From contig JAGCFO010000004.1 of assembly GCA_017650105.1 (NCBI GenBank), positions 1-64,000 of the forward strand: DNA of 64,000 nt, written 5' to 3'. Made by a program: the position numbers and the translations under genes. How positions within the stretch are numbered: the stretch's first letter is position 1; each line of letters opens with the position of its first letter. Below are positions 26,892-36,880 of the stretch, piece after piece. The DNA comes from Bacteroidaceae bacterium. Lineage in GTDB: Bacteria; Bacteroidota; Bacteroidia; Bacteroidales; Bacteroidaceae. Below the pieces are notes generated by a model. That model saw only the letters and a program-made list of their open reading frames with translations, had not been told where the DNA came from and did not search any database.

Positions 26892-28385
26892 TTAGAGGTA
26901 TTCCGACCAGTCGGTGAGCCTCATGTCGCCCTTCTTGGTGAGGGCTGTGTGCATGCCGAAGGCGGCGTGCAGGTTGTGGGGCGTCTGTCCCTTCTGGCAC
27001 ATCTTCAGGTAGTCCCACAGCAGCTGCTTGTAGTCGGGATGTGCGCAGTTCTCGATGATTGTTTTCGAGCGCTCCACAGGGCTCTTGCCGCGCAGGTCGG
27101 CGATGCCTTGCTCGGTGATGATGACGTTCACCGAGTGCTCGTTGTGGTCGACGTGCGACACGAAGGGTACGATGGCGCTAATCTTGCCTTCTTTGGCTAC
27201 GCTGGGGCAGCTGAAGATGGAGATGTATCCGTTGCGTGTGAAGTCGCCCGAGCCGCCGATGCCGTTCATCATCTTGATGCCGCCTACGTGCGTCGAGTTC
27301 ACGTTGCCGTAGATGTCGGCCTCCAGCGCGGTGTTCATAGCTATCACACCCAGTCGGCGTGCTATCTCGGGGCTGTTGCTCACTTCCGACTGGCGGAGCA
27401 CCAGCTTGTCCTTGAAGAAGTCGATGTCGTCGTAGATACCCTGCAGGCATTCGTTGCTGACGGTGAGCGAGCAGGTGCTGCCGAACTTGCAGTGTCCCTC
27501 GCGGATGAGCTTGATGACGCTGTCCTGTATCACCTCGGTGTACATCTCGAAGGCGGGCACGCCCGGGTCGCTGCCCAGTGCGGCGAGCACGGCGTTTGCT
27601 ACGTTGCCCACGCCGCTCTGCAGGGGCAGGAAGGTGGAGGGGATGATGCCGCGCTTCATGTCGTTGATGAGGAAGTCGGCAACGTTATGTCCTATCTTGT
27701 CGCTTATCTCGTCGGGGGCGGTGAAGGCGCGGGCCTCGTCGGGACGGTGGGCTTCCACTATGCCTATCACCTTCTTGGGGTCTATCTGCATGTAGGGGGT
27801 GCCTATTCTGTCGGAGGGCTTATAGATGGGTATCTCTCTGCGGTATGGGGGGTCGGCCAGCTCATACACGTCGTGCAGGCCCTTGGGGCGCGTGCCGTAG
27901 AGCGAGTTGAGCTCGATGATGATTTTGTCGGCCAGCCTGCAGGCTGTGGGCGAGATGCCGCCGGCTGCCGTCAGGTACACCTTGCCGTCCTCCGTGATGT
28001 CGCAAGCCTCGATGATGGCGATGTCAACCTTGCCCATGAATCCGTAGCGCAGCTCCTGTGCCATCTGGCTCAGCTGCAGGTCGTTGTAGGCTATCTCGCC
28101 GTTGTTCACGGCGGTGCGGAAGTCCTTGTTGGTGGTGTAGGGTGCGCGGTAGCGGATGGCGTGCACGCGCGACAGGATGCCGTCGGTCGACTCGCCGGTG
28201 CTGGCGCCTGTGAACACTCCTATCTGGTAGGGGCGCCCGGCAGCGTGCTCAGCCTCTGCGATGTGGGCTATCTCGGGGGTTACTTCCTTGGGTACGCCGG
28301 CGGGCGTGAAGCCGCTCAGCGCAATGTTCATACCATGTTTTACGTAGCTTGCAGCCTCGGCTGCCGAAATAATTCTGTATGCCAT
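26892..28385 (-). CDS. Succinate/acetyl-CoA:CoA transferase (acetyl-CoA hydrolase family)
   Basis: 497 residues, normal for the Cat1/AarC-type family. N-terminal SGFTPAGVPKEVT and GVFTGASTGESTDGIL are the CoA-binding blocks; the catalytic Glu lies in VNVIITEQGIADLRG; IGGSGDFTRNGYISIF is the family signature. Such enzymes move CoA between succinate, acetate or propionate without using ATP. In Bacteroidales this completes propionate or acetate formation from succinyl- or propionyl-CoA; the substrate pair here is unproven. Own promoter and terminator, so monocistronic and probably highly expressed (strict GC-ending codons). Confidence 0.9.
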   Translation of the reverse strand: MAYRIISAAEAASYVKHGMNIALSGFTPAGVPKEVTPEIAHIAEAEHAAGRPYQIGVFTGASTGESTDGILSRVHAIRYRAPYTTNKDFRTAVNNGEIAYNDLQLSQMAQELRYGFMGKVDIAIIEACDITEDGKVYLTAAGGISPTACRLADKIIIELNSLYGTRPKGLHDVYELADPPYRREIPIYKPSDRIGTPYMQIDPKKVIGIVEAHRPDEARAFTAPDEISDKIGHNVADFLINDMKRGIIPSTFLPLQSGVGNVANAVLAALGSDPGVPAFEMYTEVIQDSVIKLIREGHCKFGSTCSLTVSNECLQGIYDDIDFFKDKLVLRQSEVSNSPEIARRLGVIAMNTALEADIYGNVNSTHVGGIKMMNGIGGSGDFTRNGYISIFSCPSVAKEGKISAIVPFVSHVDHNEHSVNVIITEQGIADLRGKSPVERSKTIIENCAHPDYKQLLWDYLKMCQKGQTPHNLHAAFGMHTALTKKGDMRLTDWSEYL

Positions 28386-28425
28386 GTCTCTATTGGGTGT
28401 AAAAAAACTCAGTTATTGTTTGCTG

Positions 28426-28456
28426 CGAAGATACATCTTTTAAAAAATAAAAACAA
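28426..28456 (-). promoter_or_regulatory. CoA transferase promoter
   Basis: Minus strand: TTG (28454-28456), 20 bases, TATCTTCG (28426-28433), 40 bp before the ATG. Confidence 0.6.
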
Positions 28457-28644
28457 GCGGAAAGTTAAAAAAAACACATGTTTGTTAATAACTTTTTTCA
28501 CCCCTCCCCCGTGTGTGCCGGGAGCCCTTTTTCGCCCGCTCGCCCTAACGCTCTTGTTCATAACATCTGAGGGCTCCTCGCGCGAGTCGCACCCCTCCGG
28601 CGTCGCCCCTGAAGGGCGCTGGAAAAAAGATAACGAGATTTTTA

Positions 28645-28676
28645 TTTGTATTTTTTCGGAGAAGGCCCTATCTTTG
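28645..28676 (+). promoter_or_regulatory. rmuC: rmuC promoter
   Basis: TTTG (28645-28648), 20 bases, TATCTTTG (28669-28676), 27 bp before the ATG. A lone copy of the repeat core, TCGGAGAAGG, lies in the spacer (28656-28665). Confidence 0.75.
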
Positions 28677-28703
28677 AAGCAAATTCAAAATCACGTAACA
28701 GAC

Positions 28704-30194
28704 ATGAACACCCAACTGCTCATCATCCTATCGAGTGCCCTTGCGAGCGCCCTGCTCGCCTTCCTCATCACCTGGCTGGTGCAGCGCGCCAAGAAGTCGG
28801 CCCTGCTCAGCGAGATGAACAGCCGCCTCCTCTCTCAGCAGCACGATGCCGAGCGCACCCTCCAGCAGCGCGAGGGGCAGATGCAGGCCGAGCTGCGCGA
28901 CGTGCAGGCCGAGCTGCGCGTGGTGCGCGAGCAGAGCGACAAACGCGAGAGCCGCATCCACGACCTCCTCAACGAGAAAACCTCCCTCACGGGCACTGCT
29001 GAGGCGTCGGCCCGCGAGCTGGAGCTGCTCAAGCAGCAGATGGAGCATCAGAAGGAGCAGCGTCAGCATGAACTCGAAGAGCAGCAGCAGCGCTTCACCG
29101 AGCAGCTGCGCCTGGCGCAGGAGCAGCTCAAGGGAGAGACCGAGCAACTGCTCCGCCAGCGCAGCGAGGAGCTCACGGGCAAAAACAGCGAGCAGCTCAC
29201 ACACATCCTCAACCCCCTCAAGGAGTCGATGGACGCCATGAAGGTCGCCATGAACGAGAACCGCGAGTCGCAGGTCAAGGAGTCGGCATCCTTCAAGCAG
29301 GCTTTTGAAGACATGATGAAGCAGACACACGACATCGCTGCCGAAGCCAACAGCCTTGCCAACGCCCTGCGCGGGCGCAACAAGACGCAAGGCAACTGGG
29401 GAGAGCTGGTGCTCAGCGAGCTGCTCGAAAGCCAGGGGCTCACCGAGGGCATCCACTTCACCGTGCAGCAGGCCCTGCGCGACGACAAGGGCAACGCCGT
29501 CAGGAGCAGCGAGAGTGGGGGTGTCATGATTCCCGACGTCGTCCTTCACCTTGCTGACGGCAAAGATGTCATCATCGACTCAAAGGTGTCCCTCTCCGCC
29601 TTCGTCGACTACTGGAACGCTGAGGACGACAGCGTGCGTCAGGAAGCCCTCCAGCGCCACATCAAGAGCCTGCGCAGCCACTGCGACGAGCTGGCAAAGA
29701 AAGACTACAAGTCGTACATCCAGCCCCCACGCAAGTCGCTCGGTTACGTCATCATGTTCGTGCCCAACGAAGGCGCCCTTCAGCTCGCCCTCGCCTCCGA
29801 GCCTTCGCTCTGGCGCGACGCCTTCGAGAAGGGCGTCTTCATCGCCGGCGAACAGAATCTCATGGCGGCACTCCGCATCATCGAGATGGCGTGGGTGCAG
29901 GTGAAGCAGGCCGAGAACCAGGAGAAGATTATCAAGCAGGCCAACATCATGCTTGAGCGAGTGGGCGAGTTCGTCAAGCGCTTCAACGATGTGGGCACCC
30001 GGCTCGAGGCGGTGCAGAACGCCTACAACGATGCCTGCAACAAGCTCTCCTCGGGGCGGCAGAGCATCCTCGTACCAGCCCGAACCCTCGTGTCGCTGGG
30101 TGCAAAGGCCAACCCCGCGAAGCCCATCCCCGAGGAAGACGGCTCCCTCCTCCAGCCCGACGACACTTCCGATGATGTTAGGCAAGAGAAATAA
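28704..30194 (+). CDS. rmuC: RmuC-family DNA recombination protein
   Basis: 496 residues: one N-terminal membrane helix (LLIILSSALASALLAFLITWLV), a long Gln/Glu/Arg coiled coil (about 30-200) and the RmuC nuclease-like domain (GNWGELVLSELLESQGLTEG, DVIIDSKVSLSAFVDY, SYIQPPRKSLGYVIMFVPNE). In E. coli RmuC restricts recombination at inverted repeats; the catalytic activity is not firmly established. The open frame extends 606 codons upstream as antisense of the CoA transferase; the ATG at 28704, right after a clear promoter, is the real start. Monocistronic. Confidence 0.92.
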   Translation: MNTQLLIILSSALASALLAFLITWLVQRAKKSALLSEMNSRLLSQQHDAERTLQQREGQMQAELRDVQAELRVVREQSDKRESRIHDLLNEKTSLTGTAEASARELELLKQQMEHQKEQRQHELEEQQQRFTEQLRLAQEQLKGETEQLLRQRSEELTGKNSEQLTHILNPLKESMDAMKVAMNENRESQVKESASFKQAFEDMMKQTHDIAAEANSLANALRGRNKTQGNWGELVLSELLESQGLTEGIHFTVQQALRDDKGNAVRSSESGGVMIPDVVLHLADGKDVIIDSKVSLSAFVDYWNAEDDSVRQEALQRHIKSLRSHCDELAKKDYKSYIQPPRKSLGYVIMFVPNEGALQLALASEPSLWRDAFEKGVFIAGEQNLMAALRIIEMAWVQVKQAENQEKIIKQANIMLERVGEFVKRFNDVGTRLEAVQNAYNDACNKLSSGRQSILVPARTLVSLGAKANPAKPIPEEDGSLLQPDDTSDDVRQEK

Positions 30195-30413
30195 TTCGGG
30201 GGCATTTATCGTACGAATACTTTCTGTCTTTTGCTCATGTTGTCAGAGCGCATGTAAAATACACCGTGTTGTCACTCTGTCACTCTGTTACTCAGCAGAT
30301 CATAGTATTCTGTAGGTTCCAGCCCCTCAATAATCACCATTCCAACAGATAGACTTATAGGCGTATACAGGGGAAAGCAAAAAAAATCGTAGACAGGCGT
30401 TTGCGGGTGGGCT

Positions 30414-31109
30414 TTATTTGTTGTTGCGGGGGTAGGGACCGAAGGCGCGCTGCAGGTAGTAGGTGTTGTTGTAGCGCTCGGTGGGGCTGTGCTCGGTCTC
30501 CACGCGGTTGAAGTAGGCTATGCGGTCGGCGTAGAGGTCGGCGATGAGCACGCGGAAGGTGAGCATGTCCTTGGTGGGTATGCTGTAGGCGGTGTAGGTG
30601 CCCAGCGAGAAGATGGTGGTGAAGATGGCTTCGAAGACGGCGGCGCCAATCTGGATGGCATAGTTGCCTGCGGAGCGCGAGAACCCGTCCTGATAGATGA
30701 CGGCGAGGTAGGGGAGCTCGTTGTCGGTCATGAACTCGCGTAGCGACGTGGGCAGGGGTGCTGTCTCGGCCACCTTGCGCCGGTTGCCGTAGCAGTGGGC
30801 GAAGAGCTCTGCGACGTCGGCGCCTATCTCTTCGTAGAACTCGCCGTCCTGCATGTAGAGCACCTTGCCTGTGGGCAGAGGGCTGGGTGTCTCGAGCACG
30901 TCGAGGAGCTGCTCGTGTGCGATGATGGTGAGCGAGTCGCTAAACTCCTCCTGGAGCGCCGAGTTGGCCCAGAAGACAGTGGTGTAGGGTTCGAGCACGG
31001 GTATGCTGTCGAGGGGTGCGTCTTTGAGCTCTGCCGACACGTAGCGGGTGGTGGAGCATGAGGCGAGGAGCGTCGCCAGCGTTATGGTGAGGAGGACGGA
31101 TTTCTTCAT
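30414..31109 (-). CDS. Putative lipoprotein of unknown function
   Basis: 231 residues. MKKSVLLTITLATLLASCST gives a clear lipobox (Cys 18). The body has no motif I recognise with confidence; a Gly/Ala-rich amphipathic stretch (IQIGAAVFEAIFTTIFSLGT) lies in the middle and Tyr/Arg-rich sequence at the end. It shows some resemblance to DUF799-like periplasmic lipoproteins, not enough to assert. It follows marC by 8 bp on the same strand and is therefore probably co-transcribed. Confidence 0.7.
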   Translation of the reverse strand: MKKSVLLTITLATLLASCSTTRYVSAELKDAPLDSIPVLEPYTTVFWANSALQEEFSDSLTIIAHEQLLDVLETPSPLPTGKVLYMQDGEFYEEIGADVAELFAHCYGNRRKVAETAPLPTSLREFMTDNELPYLAVIYQDGFSRSAGNYAIQIGAAVFEAIFTTIFSLGTYTAYSIPTKDMLTFRVLIADLYADRIAYFNRVETEHSPTERYNNTYYLQRAFGPYPRNNK

Positions 31110-31117
31110 AGTGTGAG

Positions 31118-31726
31118 TTACTGTTGGGTGATGGTGTGTACGAGGATGGTGAGGTTGGATGTGAACATGCCTATGGCGATGGCCAGCAGCATGACTCCGA
31201 AGAACTTGCGCAGGATGTAGAGGGCTGTGGGGGGCAGCACTTTCTGCACCTTGTCGAGCGAGGCGAGCACTACGTACACCCATACCATGTTGAGCACCAG
31301 TCCCAGCAGGATGTTGATGTCGGCATAGTCGGCCTTGAGCGAGATGATGGTGGTGAGGGCACCTGCTCCGGCTATGAGGGGGAAGACGAGAGGCACGAAG
31401 CTGGCCTCGGCGGCAGGGCCGTTGTACTTGAATATCTCTATGTCGAGCAGCATCTCGATGGCCATGAGGAACAGCAGCAGTCCGCCGGCGACGGCAAACG
31501 AGTTGATGTCGATGTTGAAGAAGCGTAGTACGGCATCGCTGCCGACGTAGAAGCCGAGCAGCAAGATGAAGGCTCCGGCGGTGCACTTCATGGGGCTCAC
31601 GTGCTTGCCCTTGGCCTTGAGGTCGAGGACGATGGGCGTGGAGCCTATGATGTCGATGATGGCGAACAGGATAAGGAAGGCGCTGAACACCTCTTTCACG
31701 TTGAATGCGGCAAAAAACTCTCTCAT
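31118..31726 (-). CDS. MarC-family integral membrane protein
   Basis: 202 residues, six predicted membrane helices, no soluble domains. AFLILFAIIDIIGSTPIVLDL at the N-terminus and FVPLVFPLIAGAGALTTIISL in the middle are typical of MarC/UPF0056. The family's transport function is unknown; an older link to multiple antibiotic resistance was not upheld. Head of a two-gene unit with the lipoprotein. The long 5' leader (about 85 nt from the -7 at 31813) is unremarkable. Confidence 0.9.
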   Translation of the reverse strand: MREFFAAFNVKEVFSAFLILFAIIDIIGSTPIVLDLKAKGKHVSPMKCTAGAFILLLGFYVGSDAVLRFFNIDINSFAVAGGLLLFLMAIEMLLDIEIFKYNGPAAEASFVPLVFPLIAGAGALTTIISLKADYADINILLGLVLNMVWVYVVLASLDKVQKVLPPTALYILRKFFGVMLLAIAIGMFTSNLTILVHTITQQ

Positions 31727-31812
31727 AGCTTCCTTTGTTTGTCGGGCTCCTGCAGGCGCGCGCGGACGTGCTGCGAGGGCATCAGGTTACAGTTATCGTG
31801 AATAAACGGCTG

Positions 31813-31820
31813 CAAAGGTA
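31813..31820 (-). promoter_or_regulatory. marC promoter (-7 element)
   Basis: TACCTTTG on the minus strand, in the gap between mfd and marC. Confidence 0.55.
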
Positions 31821-31859
31821 GAACGAAAAAAGAAATTATGTGCAACAAAATGCACTTTT

Positions 31860-34800
31860 TCATATCCTTTTTAACAAATCGAGCGCCTGGGCTACGGAGC
31901 CGACATTGTGGATGAGAAGGTTCTGCCGAGCGCCCGTCTGGCGGAACTGGCAGTCGTTGGGGCAGACGGTGGAGAAGGCGAGCACGCGTCCGAAGGAGGC
32001 GCTCTGGTAGTAGGGGCTGTCGGTGGTGCCCACGAAGTAGAGCACCATGCGGCCTGCCTTGAGCACTATCTTCTCGATGCCGAGCGAGCGTGCTATGCGG
32101 CGCAGGGGCACCACCTTCATGAGCTCCTCGCCCTCGTGTGGGATGTGTCCGAAGCGGTCCTCGAGGCGTGTGCGGAAGGCTGCCAGCTGCTCGTCGGTGG
32201 TGAGCGAGTCGAGCTCACGGTAGATAAGAATGCGTTCGCCGCTGGAGGGTATGTACTCGTCGGGGAAGAGCAGCTCGAGGTCGCTCTCGAAGGCGCACTC
32301 CTGCACGAAGTCCTCTCCGGTGAAAACGGTGCTGACATCTGTGCCCGTTGCCTTGTCATCTTCAGGCGCAGAGGCCTTCTCGAAGAGGTCGGTGAACTCA
32401 TCGGTCTTCAGCTCGTGCACGGCTTCCTCTAATATCTTCTGGTACGTCTCGTAGCCCAGGTCGGCGATGAATCCGCTCTGCTCGGCTCCCAGCAGGTTGC
32501 CGGCGCCTCGTATGTCGAGGTCTTGCATAGCGATGTGGATGCCGCTGCCCAGGTCGGTGAAGTTCTCGATGGCTACCAGTCGGCGGTGTGCCTCGTCGGT
32601 CATGCTGCTGTAGGGGGGGGCCAGCAGGTAGCAGAAGGCACGCCGGTTGGTGCGCCCCACGCGCCCTCGCATCTGGTGGAGGTCGGAGAGGCCGAACATG
32701 TGGGCCTGGTTGATGAGGATGGTGTTGGCGTTGGGTATGTCGATGCCGTTCTCGATGATGGAGGTGGCGATGAGTACGTCGTAGTCGTAGTTGATGAAGC
32801 CGAGGATGATGTTCTCGAGCTGCTCGGGCTCCATCTGCCCGTGCCCTATGGCAACGCGCGCGTCGGGCACGAGGCGCTTGACGAGGGCTGCCAGCTCGGG
32901 CAGGTTCTGCACGCGGTTGTTGATGAAGAATGTCTGCCCGCTGCGCGACATCTCGTAGTTGATGGCGTCACGTATGATGTCCTCGTTGAAGGTGTGCACC
33001 TCCGTCTGTATGGGATAGCGGTTGGCAGGGGGTGTCTGCATGATGGAGAGGTCGCGGGCGCCCATGAGCGAGAACTGGAGGGTGCGCGGGATGGGGGTGG
33101 CGGTGAGCGTGAGCGTGTCGACGTTCACCTTCATCTGCTTGAGGCGCTCCTTCACCGACACGCCGAACTTCTGCTCCTCGTCGATGATGAGCAGCCCGAG
33201 GTCCTTGAATCGCACGCTCTTGCCGATAAGCTTGTGGGTGCCGATGATGATGTCGATTTTCCCCTCTGCAAGGTCGCTGAGAATGGCCTTGATGTCGTGT
33301 GCTGAGCGAGCGCGGCTGAGGTAGTCGACGCGGCAGGGGAAATCGCGCAGGCGCTCCGAGAAGGTCTGGAAGTGCTGATAGGCGAGCACCGTCGTGGGTA
33401 CGAGCACGGCAACCTGCTTGCTGTCGGCGCACGCCTTGAAGGCAGCGCGTATGGCCACCTCCGTCTTGCCGAAGCCCACGTCGCCGCAGATAAGCCTGTC
33501 CATAGGGCGTGTGCGCTCCATGTCGGCCTTTACCTCCTGGGTGGCTTTCAGCTGATCGGGGGTGTCCTCGTAGATGAAGCCTGCCTCCAGCTCGTGCTGC
33601 AGGAACGAGTCGGGGCTGAAGGCGAAGCCGGGCTCCTTGAGGCGCTTCGAATAGAGGAGGATAAGGTCGCGGGCGATGTCCTTGATTTTCGTCTTCGTGC
33701 GCTCCTTCATCTTCTCCCAGGCGCCGGTGCCCAGGCGGCTCATGCGGGGCTGCACGCCCTCCTTACCCTTGTACTTGGAGATTTTGTGCAGCGAGTGGAT
33801 GGAGACGAGCACCACGTCTTGCCCCCCGCGCGAGCCCTCGTAGATGAGCTTGATGGCCTCCTGCGTGCTGTCGCCGTTGGGGATGCGCACAAGCCCCGCG
33901 AAGCGTCCTATGCCGTGATCGATATGCACGATGTAGTCGCCTATCTCAAACTGGGCAAGCTCCTTGAGCGAGACGGCTACCTTTCCCTGACGGGCTTTGT
34001 CGCTGCGCAGGCTGTACTTGTGGAAGCGGTCGAAAATCTGATGGTCGGTGAAGAAGCAGCAGCGCAGGGTGTTGTCGGCAAACCCCTCGTGCAGCGTCTT
34101 GTTGATGGCAATGAAGTGGATGTGGCGCCCCTCTTCGCCCGAGCCGTTGTCCCACTCGCCCCTCTCGTCGAAGATGGTGCGCAGGCGTTCGCACTGCTTG
34201 CTGCTGTCGCTGAGGACATAGAGCCGGTAGCCGCGCGAGATGTAGTCGGTGAAGGAGGAGGAGACAAAGTCGAAGTTCTTGTGGAAGATGGGCTGCACCG
34301 ACACGTCGAAGGAGACTGTCGCTTGGGGCGTGCCTGTGGGATGGGTGCCGAACTCTATGCGCCTGAAGGCGCTGCTCGTGCGCATGAAATCTTCCTTGCT
34401 TATCAGCACGGGAGGTGTCGAGGGCTCGGAGTCGTCGATGCGGATGGAGAGGGAGTCGTGCTGAATGGTGTCGACGATATCGCACACGTCGAGGTAGTCG
34501 CGGAAGACGAGGGCGCTCGTCTGCGGCAGAAAGTCGAAGAAAGAGCCGTGAGTCTGCTCCTGTGCCGTCAGCTCAGGCGTGATGTAGACGTCGTCAGCCT
34601 TGCTGCGCGACAGCTGGCTCTCAACCTCGAAGGTACGGATGCTGTCGATGTCGTCGCCGAAAAAGTCGATGCGGAAGGGGAACTCGGAGGAGAAGGAGAA
34701 GACGTCGACGATGCTGCCTCGCACGGCATACTGTCCGGGCTCGTACACATAGCCGGTGCGCCGGAACCCAAGTCGGAACAGCTCGTTGGTGAGGTCTGTG

Positions 34801-35285
34801 GCATCTATCGTCTGCCCCACAGAGAGGTGGAGCGTGTTCTCCTGTAGGTTCTGCTGCGTGACGACACCCTCAGCCAGCGCGTTGGGGGAGGAGACAATGA
34901 GCAGCGGATGGTTGTCGGAAGGTCCTGTGAGGGCACTCAGGCGCGTGAGCACCTCTGTGCGCAGCACCTCAGCGGCATCGTCCTTCTGGCGATATTTGAT
35001 GGCACGCTTGTAGGAGGAGGGAAAGAAGAGCACTTCCTGCTCTCCGAGCAGCTGTGTCAAATCGTGATAGAAGTATCCGGCTTCCTCGGCGTCGCGCAGG
35101 GTGAAGAGGATTGCTGGGCATCCCTTCAGGCTGCCGCTGCGCACGAGGGCTGAGAAGAAAAGTGCGGGTGACGATGCCACAAGCCCGCGCAGGAAGATGG
35201 AGCGCGAGCCCTCTTCCCACGTCTTCTCAAAAGCCTTCACCCCTGCGTGAGAGGTGTAGAGTTTCACTAGTTCTTCTATCTGCAT
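31860..35285 (-). CDS. mfd: Transcription-repair coupling factor
   Basis: 1141 residues, the usual length. N-terminal UvrB-like region; CarD-type RNA-polymerase interaction domain around GDYIVHIDHGIGRFAGL (near 457); RecG-like translocase with Walker A GDVGFGKTEVA (near 605), IIDEEQKFGV (near 698) and LTATPIPRTL; C-terminal TRCF/DxxG block DIRGAGNLLGAEQSGFI (near 928). It removes stalled RNA polymerase at lesions and recruits UvrA. Start ATG follows the mannose-1-phosphate guanylyltransferase stop by 57 bp, so the two may share a transcript. No truncation or frameshift seen. Confidence 0.97.
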   Translation of the reverse strand: MQIEELVKLYTSHAGVKAFEKTWEEGSRSIFLRGLVASSPALFFSALVRSGSLKGCPAILFTLRDAEEAGYFYHDLTQLLGEQEVLFFPSSYKRAIKYRQKDDAAEVLRTEVLTRLSALTGPSDNHPLLIVSSPNALAEGVVTQQNLQENTLHLSVGQTIDATDLTNELFRLGFRRTGYVYEPGQYAVRGSIVDVFSFSSEFPFRIDFFGDDIDSIRTFEVESQLSRSKADDVYITPELTAQEQTHGSFFDFLPQTSALVFRDYLDVCDIVDTIQHDSLSIRIDDSEPSTPPVLISKEDFMRTSSAFRRIEFGTHPTGTPQATVSFDVSVQPIFHKNFDFVSSSFTDYISRGYRLYVLSDSSKQCERLRTIFDERGEWDNGSGEEGRHIHFIAINKTLHEGFADNTLRCCFFTDHQIFDRFHKYSLRSDKARQGKVAVSLKELAQFEIGDYIVHIDHGIGRFAGLVRIPNGDSTQEAIKLIYEGSRGGQDVVLVSIHSLHKISKYKGKEGVQPRMSRLGTGAWEKMKERTKTKIKDIARDLILLYSKRLKEPGFAFSPDSFLQHELEAGFIYEDTPDQLKATQEVKADMERTRPMDRLICGDVGFGKTEVAIRAAFKACADSKQVAVLVPTTVLAYQHFQTFSERLRDFPCRVDYLSRARSAHDIKAILSDLAEGKIDIIIGTHKLIGKSVRFKDLGLLIIDEEQKFGVSVKERLKQMKVNVDTLTLTATPIPRTLQFSLMGARDLSIMQTPPANRYPIQTEVHTFNEDIIRDAINYEMSRSGQTFFINNRVQNLPELAALVKRLVPDARVAIGHGQMEPEQLENIILGFINYDYDVLIATSIIENGIDIPNANTILINQAHMFGLSDLHQMRGRVGRTNRRAFCYLLAPPYSSMTDEAHRRLVAIENFTDLGSGIHIAMQDLDIRGAGNLLGAEQSGFIADLGYETYQKILEEAVHELKTDEFTDLFEKASAPEDDKATGTDVSTVFTGEDFVQECAFESDLELLFPDEYIPSSGERILIYRELDSLTTDEQLAAFRTRLEDRFGHIPHEGEELMKVVPLRRIARSLGIEKIVLKAGRMVLYFVGTTDSPYYQSASFGRVLAFSTVCPNDCQFRQTGARQNLLIHNVGSVAQALDLLKRI

Positions 35286-35342
35286 TCGTCTTGCAGCAGA
35301 GAGCGGGGAGCCCTCCTCTCGGATGCGCTCCCTTTTCTCCTT

Positions 35343-36440
35343 TTACATATATTTGTCGCCGTGCTTCAGCATCAGGCTGTTGCGGCAGTTGCGTATGTCG
35401 TCCTCATCCTTGGGGCAGACGAGGATGACGTTGTCGGTCACGTTGATGAGGAAGCCCTCGAGGTCTTTCACGATAGCAATCTTGTCTTTTGGTATGAGCA
35501 CGAGGTTGTTGCGGCTGTTGTAGAAGTCGCACTCTCCTCCCTGCACGACGTTGCCCTGCGTGTCTTTGCCCGACTCGCGGTAGACATCCTCCCAGCGCCC
35601 CACGTCGGACCATCCGAAGCTGCCTGCCTGGCAGTACATGTTGGGTGCCTTCTCAATGACGGTATGGTCGACGGAGATGTTGGGGAACGATTCATAGAGT
35701 CTGTACACATCGGCGCGCCTCTCGTCGCGGCTGCGCTCTCCCGCAAACACGTGGTCGAAGCTCTCCATCATCTCGGGGAGCAGGGGATGCATGGTGTCGA
35801 TGATGGTGTTGACGTTCCACGCAAAGAGTCCCGTGTTCCAGAAGAAGTCGCCGCTCTCCACAAACATGCGCGCAAACTCCTCCTGGGGCTTCTCGGTGAA
35901 GGTCTTCACCTTGTGGAACTCCTCGAATCCTGTCTCCACGCTGTCGGTTTCGCCTATCTGGATGTATCCGTAGCGCGTTTCGGGATAGGTAGCCCGTATG
36001 CCCAGGGTGACGAGGTGGGGATGCGTGGCGACATACTCCAGCGCCTTTTCCATTGCTTCGGTGTAAGCCTCCTCACCAAACACCAGTTGGTCGGCAGGCA
36101 GCACTACCATGTTTGCCTCAGGGTCGATGCTGCGCAGGAAGTAGGCAGCGTAGGCCATACTTGGCGCCGTCCCCTTGAAGGCAGGCTCGTGGAGGATGCA
36201 CTGGGGGTCGAGCTCGGGGAGCTGCTCTTGCACCAGATGGGTGTAGGAGCGGTGTGTGGTGACGATGATGTGTCCCTCGGGGAAGATCTTGCTGACGCGC
36301 TCGAAGGTCTGGCGCAGCAGCGACTTGCCGCAGCCGAAGAAGTCGATGAACTGCTTCGGGACGCTGAGCGTGCTGGTAGGCCAGAAGCGGCTGCCGAAGC
36401 CTCCCGCCATAATGACGCAGTATTTGTGGTTGTTGTCCAT
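35343..36440 (-). CDS. manC: Mannose-1-phosphate guanylyltransferase
   Basis: 365 residues, so the single-domain form without the phosphomannose isomerase extension. CVIMAGGFGSRFWPTSTLSVPKQF is the nucleotide-binding signature; VVLPADQLV, FFWNTGLFAWN and VDHTVIEKAP are further family blocks. It makes GDP-mannose from GTP and mannose-1-phosphate, the precursor of surface mannans, fucose and glycoproteins. Gene symbol by family; cpsB/manC is the usual name. It lies upstream of mfd on the same strand. Confidence 0.9.
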   Translation of the reverse strand: MDNNHKYCVIMAGGFGSRFWPTSTLSVPKQFIDFFGCGKSLLRQTFERVSKIFPEGHIIVTTHRSYTHLVQEQLPELDPQCILHEPAFKGTAPSMAYAAYFLRSIDPEANMVVLPADQLVFGEEAYTEAMEKALEYVATHPHLVTLGIRATYPETRYGYIQIGETDSVETGFEEFHKVKTFTEKPQEEFARMFVESGDFFWNTGLFAWNVNTIIDTMHPLLPEMMESFDHVFAGERSRDERRADVYRLYESFPNISVDHTVIEKAPNMYCQAGSFGWSDVGRWEDVYRESGKDTQGNVVQGGECDFYNSRNNLVLIPKDKIAIVKDLEGFLINVTDNVILVCPKDEDDIRNCRNSLMLKHGDKYM

Positions 36441-36654
36441 ATGGTTATGTGTTAGTTGGGTTTCGTTGCGGTGAGTCGTCCCGGCGCGATGCCGATGCTG
36501 CCCTGCGGGGCGTGTGGGCGCGACGGAAGGCAGGAGGCAAGTGCGAGACTCCTCTTTTTCTGGGTTGTTATGGTTACGTTATGTCTTGTTTCAGGTGGCT
36601 AAGATAGGGTGCTTTTTCGAGAAGGTAAAGAAAATGCTATATGTTTAAGAGCAT

Positions 36655-36680
36655 AAAAAAGGGAGGTCATGCCGACCTCC
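36655..36680 (-). terminator. Terminator of tRNA-Phe
   Basis: Minus strand: GGAGGTC, GGCAT loop, GACCTCC (36662-36680), then a T run (36655-36660). Seven bases beyond the tRNA 3' end. Confidence 0.85.
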
Positions 36681-36686
36681 GCTAAG

Positions 36687-36759
<73 letters not shown>

Positions 36760-36835
36760 TTGGGCTAAAAGCGGATGCAAAGGTAGGCATAATTTTTGTT
36801 TCTCCAAGTTTTTTATCAATTTTTCTCACATTTTT

Positions 36836-36866
36836 TTTGTGTTTAGCGGAAGTTGCCCTATCTTTG
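36836..36866 (+). promoter_or_regulatory. tRNA-Pro promoter
   Basis: TTTG (36836-36839), 19 bases, TATCTTTG (36859-36866), 15 bp before the tRNA. Confidence 0.7.
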
Positions 36867-36880
36867 CCCCTGCAAATCGG

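Larger units (their letters stand above)
28386..28703. other. Divergent promoter region CoA transferase / rmuC
   Basis: Contains the two promoters listed and a GC-rich stretch (28555-28625) with short inverted words such as CTCGCGCGAG. No gene is supported. Confidence 0.5.

Noticed and set aside
26886..28703. 606-codon plus-strand open frame in line with rmuC
   Set aside because: It is the antisense of the CoA transferase gene; the open frame follows from strict GC-ending codons. The rmuC promoter and ATG lie after it.
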